Below, one piece after another: positions 46,926 to 60,999 of a stretch of 64,000 nt of DNA. Under the pieces are notes generated by a model that saw nothing but the letters and a program-made list of their open reading frames with translations, had not been told where the DNA came from and did not search any database. Each line of letters begins with the position of its first letter. The first letter of the stretch is position 1. Both the position numbers and the translations under genes were made by a program. The DNA comes from Cordia subcordata. Lineage: Eukaryota > Streptophyta > Magnoliopsida > Boraginales > Cordiaceae. The stretch lies in the NCBI GenBank assembly GCA_028554755.1, contig JAPTOF010000003.1:3266501-3330500 (forward strand), given 5' to 3'.

Positions 46926-49900
46926 AGTTTTAAAAATATATATAAAACTCTAAAATAAGTTTCTCTCGTAATTGAATACCTATTCATGATATCGTCAGTT
47001 GCAGGGCTAATAAGTTTCACAAATGTGGAGATAGTTTCATGATTAATGGTTTAGGGTTTTTTCGAGTATATTTGTGAGTTATTTTGTACAATGATTGATG
47101 ATACTTGTGTTTGATGAAGATAAGATGCATAAGTGCCTCACTAGTGGCTTATTTCGTACGTGCCATGATGAAATTTGAACTTGGTGTTGATATGTGTAGG
47201 TTTCGGCTGTCAAATGCATGCTTAAGAGTGTGTGTGTGAGTGTGCTTGTCTTGGTGTTAATGTTAATTGTTTTATGCTTCTAAAGTGCTTATTGCTTTTA
47301 TGAAGTGTTGCATGTGTTTTCTTATTATTTTTGTATGTATAGGATTGTGCTCTATAAAAGAATATCGAAGCCAATCCATTCAATACATAAAAAAATCAAA
47401 GCATAGAATATAAAATTTGGGAATGCAAGCAGATTACTAGATAATTCAAAATTATTAGTCATTAAACTAATGTAATTTGCATTTTCATATTAGTTTTACC
47501 AAATAGTTGAACTAATCACTAACCCCCAACACCTGAACCCCCGTCTCGCTCTTACACCACCAACCCCAAACCCACAAACCAAACTTTTAATCGACTCTCA
47601 CCTTGATTTCCTACCTCCAATGGGATTTAAAACCCAAGCCATCACTTGTAGGGAGTAATGTCAATCGCTTAAGCTACTTATTAATATTGAGTTCATCGTT
47701 CTTTTATATGTTTGCTTTTATTGTCTTTTCTTCCTCAAATTTTTAGTATATACAGATTTCTGCAGTATCATGTTTGGTATATGGGGAATTTCGGTTTTAT
47801 ATAACTCTTTTGTTTATTTTCAAATTTCCATGGATGCATTGAAACTCTGTACAACCAATTGATCTAAAGATTGCGCCCGTCTGTCTCGAGGGACTTGTAA
47901 ACATATTAAGAGTGGATTAGGCAAGATATTGGTCTGAATGGTGGAGTTAATAAGTATAGTCAAATGATTGACAAGGCAAAATTGAGAACCACTAAAACAA
48001 GACAGCAATGTAAAATATGCATGTGAAGATCTTAGAGAAATACTGAGTTGTAGAAGATGATGATCTGAATCTCGCAAATTGAAGTTCATGAAAATTACTA
48101 GTTTAATTTTTGGAACAACTAGCCCAACGTTTCCCCTCATGCCTTTAAGTTTGGGTAGAACTTTAGACTTGTTCAGTAGGCTACAACTCAAAAAGAAAAC
48201 AAGCATAAGACTGATAATGCTTTTGCTCCAAACTAAGGAAATACTGGATTAATAAATAATTATAGCATTGGCATTAGTCCCAAACTGAAATTAATTAGCA
48301 GAATCTAAATTAAGATTGATACTATTATTAATTCATCATCTTAACATAATTCAATCTAACCAAAATTCTTTAACCCCCACTTCAACTCAACCCTCGTCTC
48401 TAATGGAATTTGAAATTAGGTAGTTACTCCTAAGAGTAGTGATTTTAAGAGATTGGTGAATCAAACGACTCATTGATTAGTTAAAAATGTTAGATTAAGC
48501 CTTTCTTCAATAAACTAATTTTTGAATTTATAACTTTTTTGGGTTATTTTTGTAATATTTCGAAATATCTGAAATCTATTGTCAATGCTTAAGAATCTGA
48601 CTGTCCCAATTAACAGACGTCTGGTTGATGAATTGCCTTGAGACTTCCAGCTAGGCCCCAGCTAAACTACCACTTGACCATTTGACCAAATCGCACGCAA
48701 AAACCCAAACCGCGTCTAGTTAAAGTCTCCTTTAGAATTTAAAATCTTTTTAGGAAGATTTTCAACGGGCCACAACAAACATGTGATGCCGCCCCACCCC
48801 TTGTTGTTTCCCCCAACCCCCCTGTTTCCAATGCCAACATCCAACAGCCTCCACATCATTATCCAATTGCCAAATGGATCATCTCCTTTATTATTTTAAA
48901 ATTTTCAAAAATAAAATATAAAATAGATTGAATACTCATAACGTACATCGGATTTCTTGGTCATCAAAATCTTTTCGTAATTTCTTTTTAATTTTAAAAC
49001 ATAGAAATCGTCTTTATTTTTGAAGAGTATTGTGTTCTGAGAGATAAAAAATTCGACACATTTTAAATAAATCATATGAATCTAGTTCTTTTTAATGAAA
49101 AATATATTATCAAATTTGATCTCAGAAACGTAGATCATACATTTATTTTTACTTTTTCTTTTTTCTTTTTTGAAATGAACGATTGGAATCTTTAAGGCTT
49201 AAATCCGATGGTTTATGATGTACCGAATAAAAAAAAGTAGAAAAGAAAAAGACAAGGAGAGGATCAAGTAATTGATTTTGCTTTTTGTTGCAGCAAAGTG
49301 AAGAAAGTGATTGGGTCTTTCGGCGGAAAATGGAAACTTCCGCTGCGCATCGGCCACAAGTGGGAAAGCACATTATCCAATCGGGAGCTGATTTTATTTA
49401 TTTGTTTATTTATTGGTGATTGGACACTTTTTTCTTTTTTATATTTTCATAAAAAAATGTGCAAAACTTTTACGTATTTTATTAAAATTAGACGAGATAT
49501 TATAGAATTCTACAATTTGAAAACATGGCTCACCCTAAGTTCGTGTATGAAAACTCCAAAAATATTTTTTCCACGTTTTACAAATTGGGATTAATTTTTT
49601 GACTTTAAATTGATGGGATAGAAGTGTAGTAGATTCAAAACGGATATTATCAAAATGATATGATTTAAGGAATAAAAAAAGGATGGTTCTCATTGAGTTG
49701 AAAATCTGATGAAAAATATGTTAATAATGCATGTTGTACACCATAAGATTGGTTAAAAAAGATACTATGACAAAGTGTGGAATAATTAAACCAAAACATG
49801 GATGAATTTAAATAAAAAAATAACGACATATGAAATTCAAGTCAATAAGGAAATTTGTTTGGACACCATAATGTACTAGGTAATGTAATTACTATTTGTC

Positions 49901-50600
49901 TCGTAATTACATAGTATTTTAAATCATAGCATATGTTTAGTTAATATCAATAATTATTTTGTGTGTCATGGTTTGGTAATTGATAGTACAATTTTGATTA
50001 CAGAATTGAATAGCTTAATTTTCACAAAATGAATATTAATTATTGAAAGCATTTTTGAAATTCATATTACGTTACTAACTTGAAAACAAATATTATTTAC
50101 TAGCTACAAGTATCTTAGAATAAACATTATTTACTAAAAATATTTAATAATAACATAAAATAAATGTTATGTACTACTTTAATTTTCCAAATTAAATATT
50201 ATCCATAAAATATTTCAATAACTCAATTAAAATTTATGAATTAAAATAAAAATTTAATTATAACACTAAATATAAAACAACAAAACTAAAGAACATGTAA
50301 AGTTGTAAGGATAATCATACCCTCTACTTTGTATCTCTTATGACCCCCTAAAAAATGATTTTTTTTTAAAAGTACATTTTTTTATAACAATTGTTTGACT
50401 TGATTTTTAATAAAATTAAAATTAAAAAATAAAATAAAATACGACCTTTTTTTTTTAAATTTAGAAAGAACAAATCGAAATGAACCCGAAGTTGAATTGA
50501 CTCAATTAAACTCATTTATGTCAGAAAAAGGAGTTTCTCTATCAAATCAAATACCAAAAATATGTATTTATATGTAAAATACAAATTTGACCAAATTCAA
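46926..50600. other. Long intergenic stretch, no gene supported
   Basis: AT-rich throughout. The minus-strand frame at 47820-48206 (128 codons) and the plus-strand frame at 49298-49594 have no recognisable domain and lack gene context. A pyrimidine-rich CCCC-containing patch at about 48780-48860 is a compositional oddity only. No RNA genes or paired repeats of note were seen. Confidence 0.45.
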
Positions 50601-50743
50601 ATTTGACCTCTTCACGCTTTCGAACCACGCGGAGGAAAAAGCAGTACTATTCCTCCTCGTTTAAACCCATCAAAAATCCAATATAAATTAGGAATAGGCG
50701 TAGCTCAAACCAACATAATACAAAATAAAACACTTCCCACCTA

Positions 50744-50758
50744 CACCCCCCCCCCCCA
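50744..50758. repeat. Poly-C tract in the UBC promoter
   Basis: A run of about 14 C residues lies roughly 100 bp before the E2 start codon. It is likely length-variable. A TATA-like AATATAAATTAG at about 50679 precedes it, and a GAA microsatellite (about 50835-50850) sits in the presumed 5' UTR. Confidence 0.8.
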
Positions 50759-50856
50759 ACCCCGCAACACACAAACAACACGCAAATCAACGTCTTTTTT
50801 TCTGTACCGCGTCTTTCTTTCATCGTTCAACAGAGAAGAAGAAGAAGAAGACAGCA

Positions 50857-53189
<2,333 letters not shown>

Positions 53190-53606
53190 TCATGCTTTAA
53201 TATGTTTCGAGGGGGAGAGCCCTTTGAGATCTTACACTTTATTTTCATCTTGTTTCAAGGATGAATTAGTTCAATCCATCTTCTTAGCATTCAAAAGGAT
53301 GACAAAGGTCAAATACATTCCCATAAATGGGGGGAAAAGTTACAAATGTGACTCTAATATATTTGTAATGTGATTTTATTCTTGAAAGAAATCAACTAAG
53401 GTTTCACTAATCTAAATCTTTGCCTTCTTGCTATATGTACTACATTCTTTTTTTGATTAGAAGAGCACAGAATGCTCAGTTCAAAGTTCAAAAACCCCAA
53501 AAAAGGGTAATGTAAATTGTGATAAGCACAACCAGAGTGCAGAAGTACAAGCATAGAGTACTGCCAACAAGATGAAAAGCATGTACTTTACAAATGGTTA
53601 GTATTA

Positions 53607-53836
53607 TATTAGCTAGAGGCCAACTCTTAAAACTTAAATTATTTAACAAGAGGACCCCACTAGAAGATTAGGTTGGCTTGTATTAGCTAGAGGCCAACTC
53701 TTAACTTAAATACTTGAATTATTTAACTAGAGAACCCTACTAGAAGATTAGGATGGCTTATATTATCTAGAGGCCAACTCTTAATGCTTAAATTATTTTA
53801 ACAAAAGGATCCTACTAGAAGAATAGGTTGGCTTAA
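53607..53836 (+). repeat. Three tandem ~77-bp repeats downstream of UBC
   Basis: Units containing TATTAGCTAGAGGCCAACTC and CTAGAAGATTAGGTTGGCTT start near 53607, 53681 and 53761 (spacings 74 and 80). Differences are mostly small indels. They lie between the E2 gene and the 3' end of the transporter relic. The remaining sequence from 53190 to 54061 shows no gene. Confidence 0.9.
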
Positions 53837-55855
53837 TTTAACAATCTGAATATAGGTTTCACTTATCAAGGTTAAAGTCTATATGCACACTGTATAAGGG
53901 TATCTGGATAGAAGTTCGAAAATATGCTGTATGTAAGAATTAGATCCCCTACGCTGGAGGCGGCATAAATTAGTCTTGTTTATCTCTCAACACCTTAAAC
54001 TTCTAGAGGATATCTTCACATCTTTCTAGTTAAGTAATTTTACAACGAAAAGTTCCCAGAGCTAGATTTCATAAGGCATTCCAACTTGGAGTGTTTCTTC
54101 TGGTGGGACTAAAAGTGTTGAAACTGCTGCTTTGCTATTCTTCTGAAGAAACCTGTATAAATAATTTACGGTGAAGCGAGTGAACATTCCATTGCTCTTG
54201 CTTGCTCCGAGAATGATCCTGCCTATGACATAGATGATTCCTGTTTCTGCTGCTAAAGATATTCTCCGCTTTTCATTGGCATTATCAGCACAGTCTTGCA
54301 GTTTTGCTACTACAGCGGCAGCATAGTCATATCCTCCCATGTTTACAGAATCCTTGTAGCCAAACTGAACCAGGCATCTGTAAGCTCCGTCTGGTCCCAA
54401 CTTTCCCACATTGAAACGTTCTTCTGGTAGGACAGTTTTGATCGGGAGAGTTCTAAGTGTGACAATCACCATGATTTCACGAACTGAATTCGTGTGGTGA
54501 ATGTAATGTCGAACAATGGGTGGAATACCATTGACAAGATCAGTGAAGAAGAAGCAAATCCCAGGTGTACGATAGACATTACTGCTTGATAGCAGTTGGT
54601 CTAATTCCCTTGAGCTCATCTTTCTTGTTGCTTCATATGTGCTCTTCCTACTCCTTCCATATGTCCAGGATAGCATCACTGTCAAGAAAACAGCAGAGAT
54701 GGCAAATGGTACCCATCCACCTTGCGGTATTTTGTTTAGCAATTATGTCATAAAGATACCCTCAATTGTTATGTAGGGGATGAAGAACGCAAGGATGAGA
54801 AGGATGTTTGTTTTCCAGATGACCAGCATTACTAGTGTCGTCAAGAAAGTTGTTATGATCATCACCCAGATAACAACTACACCTGCAGTATCATTTACAA
54901 ACAAAATCATTATAGCTTTAAAACCATAGCTGAAATTATAATGTTCCACATCTGTAGAAGACATTAATCGAATGGCTTATCAGCTAGTCTTATGAGATTA
55001 TGTAATAATTCAGATTAACTATCATGGGTTCTGAGCTTTAGGACAGTTATTTCTAGATCTATGACATGGTTGATATTTCTATCTGGCCAACGGATGGCGC
55101 AGACACATTGGTCCACTTGTACGTGAGTGTGCCAGGCCGGATGGCCATTGGCTTAACAAAAGATTTTCTCCTTACAACACTAGTCCCGTTCCAAGGCTTG
55201 GGATTTTAGGGGCAGTATACAATGAAAGAAATATTTCTCATCATCATCAAAACCTAAAGATCTTACCATAAGCGTTTGCTAGTTCAACACCACCTTTAAA
55301 CCCAATAACAAGAACAAAACAGAGAATCATGAGGATGTAATTGATCTCAGGGGAGTAGACTTGGCCTTCATGCTTTGAAGAGGTGTGAATGATGTTCAAC
55401 CGAGGGAAGCAACCGAGTGCTAGGGACTGCTTTACGATAGAGAAGCTGGCAGAAATCATGGATTGGCTAGCAACAATAGCAGCCAAGGTGGAGACAACAA
55501 ACATGGGCCAGTAAACAGCGTCTGGAAGTGAACTGTAATATGCATCAGTGATCTTGTCAGGGTACTTCACCAAGTAAGCTGTTTCTCCAGCATAAGTTAG
55601 GACCAGTGAAGGATAAACGACGAAGGAGAAAGCCAACTGCAAAAGTTGTCAAGCCATAGCTAAAATAGTCAGCCAACGGTTCTCTTTTGGCTCGAATTTC
55701 AAGTCCAATCAAATACAGAAGACAAGAAATTTACTGATCTGTTCATGGTTTCTTGCCTGGATTGCCCTTTTGTTGAAATGACCCAAATCTGCAAACATTG
55801 CCTCAGCTCCTATTCCATATTGAAAATGATATTATTTGTATATGATAGTCAAAAG

Positions 55856-56147
55856 AGTAAAATGCATTTTACCTCCTGTGTTTTGGAAAAGTCGAATACT
55901 AGCATAAAATCTTTAGTTGTTTTGAAACTCGTTGATATCCCTATAGTTTTAGATATGTTGTAAATTGACCCTATGGTTTTAGAATTGTTATATGTTCTCC
56001 TATCTGATCACAAAATTATTGCGTTTTACACCTGCAGGGGTCAATGTTCAACATTTTCTAAATCACAAGGGTATTAGCAAGTTTTGAGACTATAAGGATT
56101 TTTATGCAACTTTTGCAAAACATAGGAGGTAAATTTTACTCTAATCA
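55856..56147. mobile_element. MITE-like element in HAK intron
   Basis: AGTAAAATGCATTTTACCTCC at the left and GGAGGTAAATTTTACT at the right form inverted ends of a ~290-bp block inside the intron between 55810 and 56259. The interior holds repeated CCTATGGTTTTAGA text. Confidence 0.65.
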
Positions 56148-56801
56148 AAATTTTGGGTGATTGCCTGTACTTGAAGAAACATCTTAAATCCGCCTCTTAA
56201 TAGAGTTCAGATTTTTCAGAATGTCATTCTTATAGCCAAAGATAATCTGGGAGCCTTACAGTTTATACTTAAGAATACTGCGCCAAGAAGATCCCACATA
56301 GTTTTTGCATTCCTCGAGATGAATTTGAGCATGTAATGAGGAGAAATGGCTTTAAGAATGGATGGGTGGTACTTTATAATGTTGTATATACCAACAGACA
56401 CATTTGTGGAAAACCATATTAGCATAATTGGAGAGAACAAGAAGCTAACTTTGCTTGTTCCACAGTGCTGGAATGCAAACAGGACTATCAGAAGTGCCAC
56501 AGACATGAAAGCAACATGGTCTGCAGCAACAAGAAACAAATCCTCAGGTGTAAGAGCAACCAATTAGGAGGAATTTAATTGATTTCACCATCTCATGAAA
56601 ATTTACTTTTAAGAATTTTCAAGAACCAACCTTGTGTAATCTTAGAGGACTTGGATTGAATTCCTTGAAGAGCTGAAAGAACTACAATGGACAGAAAATG
56701 AAACAGTAGTCAGTTTTCTGGTGAACCAAAAGTCATCAATTTGAATTATAGGGGTGACTTTTCTCCAAAAAATGAAATATGAGACTGTGCATGATAAATT
56801 A

Positions 56802-57276
56802 AAAGGTAAATAGTATTTTGCCCCTTATAGTTTGGTACAAGTGTAGGTTATTTTCTTGCAGTTTCAAAATAGACAAGAAATTTGTTTGTACTTTTCAAAA
56901 GTAAAGCACAATCACGCCGAATTGGTAACATTATTAGTTTTTTTCTTTTAACATGCATTTATAGAAAAACACAAAGGGTTATCATGTACTTATGGCAAAA
57001 CACAAGGAGGTTAGATACAATTTATCTCTTTGGTTTATGTAAAAGAAAATGCTTAGGATAGATACAATTTATCCCTTTGGTTTATGTAAAAGAAAATACT
57101 TTTACATCGCATTTCCATCGCATTGACGACACACACCATTAAATCTGGCCAAAAACATGATAGATTGTGCTTGTGTTTTAAAAATACAAGGGGCTTCCGT
57201 GCCTATTATAAAACTACAAGGAGGATACATACATTTATGACAAACCACATGGGAATTCAGTATTATTTACCCTAAA
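56802..57276. mobile_element. Second MITE-like element in HAK intron
   Basis: GGTAAATAGTATTTTGCCCC at the left is answered by ATTCAGTATTATTTACCCT at the right. The interior includes a 50-bp direct repeat (GATACAATTTATC(T/C)CTTTGG at about 57012 and 57060). It lies in the first surviving intron of the transporter relic. Confidence 0.65.
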
Positions 57277-58029
57277 TTAAGAGTAGATCAGGTGTTTCTC
57301 GTACCCCTTATAATAAGAGTTTCGCGCAATCAGGTTGCTAATTATTTTCTCTACTAACAAATATTTGTGGACAGAAAATAACATATTTACCACAAGTTGC
57401 AGGAGTGAGAGCTCCATCACCTATGACCATGCAAGTTCCCAGCAAAACAATAAAAGCAAGAAAGTTTTGAAGCCTAGAGCTTTTGTCCAGAAGCTGCTTA
57501 GTCTTGGAATGAAGAGGACTCCCTTGAGTACTGTAAAATGCCATGTTTTCATCCGTTTCCAATCTCGTATTCTGAATGGTAAATTTGCTTCGGAATTTTA
57601 TATGTCGACAAAGATAAGAATACAAAGCAAAAGTACCACCTTCTCCATGATCATCTGCATGAATAACTATGAACACATATTTGATTAAAACAAGTGTTGT
57701 TAGTGTCCAGAAGATGAGGCTTAGTGTCCCTAGTAAATCTTGTTCAGTCAGGTTTGTCAAACGTGTGGAAGAAAACACGTTGACTGGAGATGTTCCAAGG
57801 TCTCCATACACAACCCCTAGTGATTGATATGCCAACATCAAGGTCTGCATAGTTGGATATTCCTGCACATATATATGACATGTTGCCTTTTTGTAAGTGC
57901 ACAAAATTCATGTTATGCATATGCAACGGAAATCCAATATACACAAGAGAAGAAATTACTGAAAATGTATTGATAAAGTAATACCTTAAAGCTCTCTTTC
58001 CCTCATTTGTATGTAAGAATATAGGAGTG

Positions 58030-58080
58030 TATATATATATATATATATTATGTTTATATGTATATATATATATGTATATG
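58030..58080. repeat. (TA)n / TATG microsatellite at the LTR border
   Basis: TA dinucleotides and TATG units run directly up to the TGTTAG start of the copia LTR. Confidence 0.8.
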
Positions 58081-59392
58081 TGTTAGCTAAATATTCATTA
58101 TTGATTTTGATGATGAAAATATATGCATTATCTTACTAAATAGCTTCTTGTGAAAATGAGATTATATCTAGTTGAAGCTTTGAAAGATTAAAGAAAATGT
58201 GCAAAAAGCATTACTTGAAGAAAGAGAAGGAGAGAAGGCATAAGGAGGAGAAGAGAAGCCATAAGGGGTACCGGATTTGTTTTTCTTCTTGCTCTTTTTG
58301 TGAAATGCCTATATATTATGTGAACTTGGTTTAAAATCTTTTTCTTGTTCATAGCAAAAATTTTCAAGTCCTGCACATTTGAAATAACATATGCACAAAT
58401 GTATTTGAATGCACACATAGAGTTAAAATGAGTTTTTGGGGCATTTCAATTCACAACATGTGTTTACAAAATTATTCAAAATGATTTGGAGTTGTGGAAT
58501 TTGCACTTTAAATGAACTTTACAAAAATCTCGCTTTACTTCACATTCTGGAGTGGCTGGACTCCCCAGCCAGTCGACCGGCTGACCTGGGTGGGTCGCCC
58601 GGCCAAAACAGAGAGGTGAAGGGAAAAGTCGGACCCCCTAGCCGGTCGACCGGCTAAAGCGTCCGGCCTATTCAGAGAAGGAGAAGGGTAAGCCGGACGA
58701 CCCAGCCGGTCCACTGGCTGAATGGGAACTGTAATAAATGCACTAGCCGTTTATTTCCGTTCTGGCTGAAAATCCCAAATTTTCTTCACCTACCAAATCC
58801 CTAACCCCCAAATCTCTTTAAATACTCATTCAATACACTTTCTAAATATAAATTGAAGTGTGCTAAAGTGTTTATCATCATTCAATCCATCTTTGAGCCA
58901 TTCTTGCAATATATTTGAGCTTTCAAGAGCTTATTCATCTTCTTCTTGAAGAAAATCTCAGATTCAATCTTTTCTTATTCTTGAGTACATACACACTTTG
59001 AGAGCTATAATTTTTGTAAAATTTATTCATTAAAGCTTGTAAAGTGTGGGAAAATCCTATAAAGTAAAATCTCTTGGGTTCTTTGAAGTTAGGCTTCAAA
59101 GAGATTGTAAGAACTTGGTTTGTGCTTCACCAAGTTTTGAAGAAGCATCTTAGTGGAGATCTTTGAAGTTCTAAGGGGAGCCTCCTTGGGCGGTGGAAGT
59201 AGGCTTGGCCGAACCACCTTAAAATCATTTGTTTCTCTTCTTCTTACACTTCAATTTTTATTCTTACTTACCTTGCTTATCTTGTGTTTGATATATTGAT
59301 TGTTAGAAGTTGTAAATTTTCTGTAAATTTTAAAAATGAAAATTAATATTAATATCTTAATTCACCCCCCTCTTAAGATATTTGCACCCACA
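58081..59392 (+). repeat. 5' LTR of the copia element
   Basis: The LTR runs from TGTTAGCTAAATATTC to TTTGCACCCACA (TGT...ACA), about 1.31 kb, and is followed by the primer-binding site. GC-rich modules at about 58550-58730 contain an 18-bp perfect palindrome, TAGCCGGTCGACCGGCTA, and two imperfect copies. A TATA-like TTTAAATAC follows at about 58817. The start is inferred because the second LTR is not in the window. Confidence 0.75.
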
Positions 59393-59394
59393 AT

Positions 59395-59406
59395 TGGTAT
59401 CAGAGC
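59395..59406 (+). other. Primer-binding site for initiator tRNA-Met
   Basis: TGGTATCAGAGC is complementary to the 3' end (with CCA) of initiator tRNA-Met, the standard primer of copia elements. It matches the tRNA gene at 20091-20162 exactly. Confidence 0.95.
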
Positions 59407-59452
59407 TAAGGTTCTACATATAGTCTAACAACTAGTAGAATTTCTAGCAAAT

Positions 59453-60988
59453 ATGGAGGAAATTTTTATCAAACAAGCACCCCCTTTTGATGGAACAAAT
59501 TATGCATTTTGAAAAATGAGAATAAAAGTGTTTATACAATCACATGACTATAAAGCCTGAAAAATCATAGAAAATGGGCCTACCTTGCCTACAAAATTAG
59601 AGGGTGAGAGGAGAATACCCAAACCGAAAAATGAATGGAATGATGAAGATATTAAATTATTTGAGTTAAATCAAAAAGCATTACATTATTTATTTAATGC
59701 TATGAATGCCACTGAATTTGCTAGAGTAATGGGTTGCACTTCAGCTAAAGAACTTTGGGATCAATTAGAAGTAACTTATGAAGGAACTAGCCAAGTGAAA
59801 GAATCTAGGATTGCTATGCTTGTACATAGATATGAATTAATCAAGATGCTTCCAAATGAAAATGTTGAACAAATGTTTTCTAGATTTGTTGAAATCACTA
59901 ATGGTTTGAAAGCTCTTGGTAAAGATTATTTAAATGTAGAGAAGGTAAGGAAAGTGCTAAGGAGCTTGCCATCATCATGGCAACCTAAAGTCACGGCAAT
60001 AAAGGAAGCAAAAGACTTGAATACATTAGAGCTTAATGAGCTCATTGGGTCACTCATGACTCATGAGCTTGAGATAAAAGATCATGAAGAAGAAGAAAGG
60101 AAAGCAAAGAAGTCCATTGCTCTTGTTGCATCAAAACATCCATCAAGTGATGATGAAGAAGATGATGAGGACCCGGAAGATAAAGAAATTGCATTTTTAG
60201 CCCGAAATTTCAAAAAGTTTATGAAATATAGAAAGATGAGGAAAAGGACTTCTTCAAGCAACACAAATTGGAAGAAGAAAGGAAAAGAAGGCAAGGAGTT
60301 CAAAAGGATAAAAGATGCAAAAGATATGATAAAATGCTTTAATTGCAACAAGCCGGGACATATAAAAGCAAATTGTCCTAAGCTCTTAAAGAAGAAGGAA
60401 GGAAAGGTGCTCAAGGTCACATGGGACTTCTCCGAAACCGAAGAAGATGAGGAAGAGCATCATGAGGTTGCCAACTTTTGCCTCATGGCCAATGAGGATG
60501 AGGTACTATCTTCACCATCTTTATCTATTTATTATTCATCTAGTGAAGAAGAGGAAGAAGAATGTAGTTTTGATGAACTAAAATATGCATTTGCTAAATT
60601 ACATGATGATTTATCCTTAGCTTCGGCAAAAAACAAGCAAATGCATAAAAGTTTAAAACTTGTTCTTAATAAAAAGAAAATCTTGGAAAAGAAAAATGCC
60701 TCTCTTATTGAAAAAGTAGATATCTTAAAAAAGGAAAATGATTCATATGCCGAGGATTTTATAAAAATTGAAAAAGAGGTTAAAGATTTGAAAAACAAAA
60801 ATATGGATTTGAATGGAATTATTCAAAAATTTACTAATGGCAAAGAAAAATTTGAAAAACTTCTTGGAAATCAAAAAATGTCTTTTGATAAGAGTGGTAT
60901 TGGATACAAACCTACTATTAATAAAAAATATTTCAAAACTTATTTTGTCAAGGCTTCTACCTCTACATCCTCTTCTCCAACAAGTTAA
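59453..60988 (+). pseudogene. copia gag with two Trp-to-stop changes
   Basis: The natural start is the ATG at 59453 (MEEIFIKQAPPFDGTNYAF). Two TGA codons then interrupt it, at about 59510 and 59561, each where family members have Trp (YAFW and YKAW). From 59585 a 467-codon frame continues without breaks: a UBN2-type capsid region (AKELWDQLEVTYEGTSQVKE), the zinc knuckle CFNCNKPGHIKANC, and a long Lys/Glu-rich coiled-coil-like C-terminus. The gag and pol frames are separated by a stop at about 60986 and further breaks, so no Gag-Pol fusion is possible in this copy. Confidence 0.9.
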
Positions 60989-60999
60989 ATGTTATTTAT

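Larger units (their letters stand above)
54062..57862 (-). pseudogene. HAK/KUP/KT potassium transporter pseudogene
   Basis: Intact members are K+/H+ symporters with 10-14 membrane helices. Minus-strand exons: 57862-57391 (YQSLGVVYGDLGTSP, ADDHGEGGTFALYSYLCRH, GDGALTPA), 56681-56631, 56520-56260, 55809-55757 (MFADLGHFNKRAIQ), 55636-55267 and 54882-54062 (KIPQGGWVPFAIS, then the cytosolic tail ending QVGMPYEI). All phases join. The exon ending at 55757 uses a GC donor (CAG/GCAAGA), an accepted minor type. Two stops break the frame: joining 56260 to 55809 turns a conserved Gly codon into TGA (INxAEA for ITGAEA), and TAA lies at 54743-54745 between GIFMT and LLNKIPQGG. The usual N-terminal exon upstream of the first helix could not be found. 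About 675 codons remain. Rare read-through or an alternative splice cannot be excluded. Confidence 0.86.

Noticed and set aside
47820..48206. 128-codon minus-strand frame
   Set aside because: Leu/Ser-rich translation typical of AT-rich non-coding DNA; no motif, splice partner or promoter seen.
60082..60798. Minus-strand Ser/Phe-rich frames
   Set aside because: They are antisense readings of the Lys/Glu-rich gag coiled-coil region.
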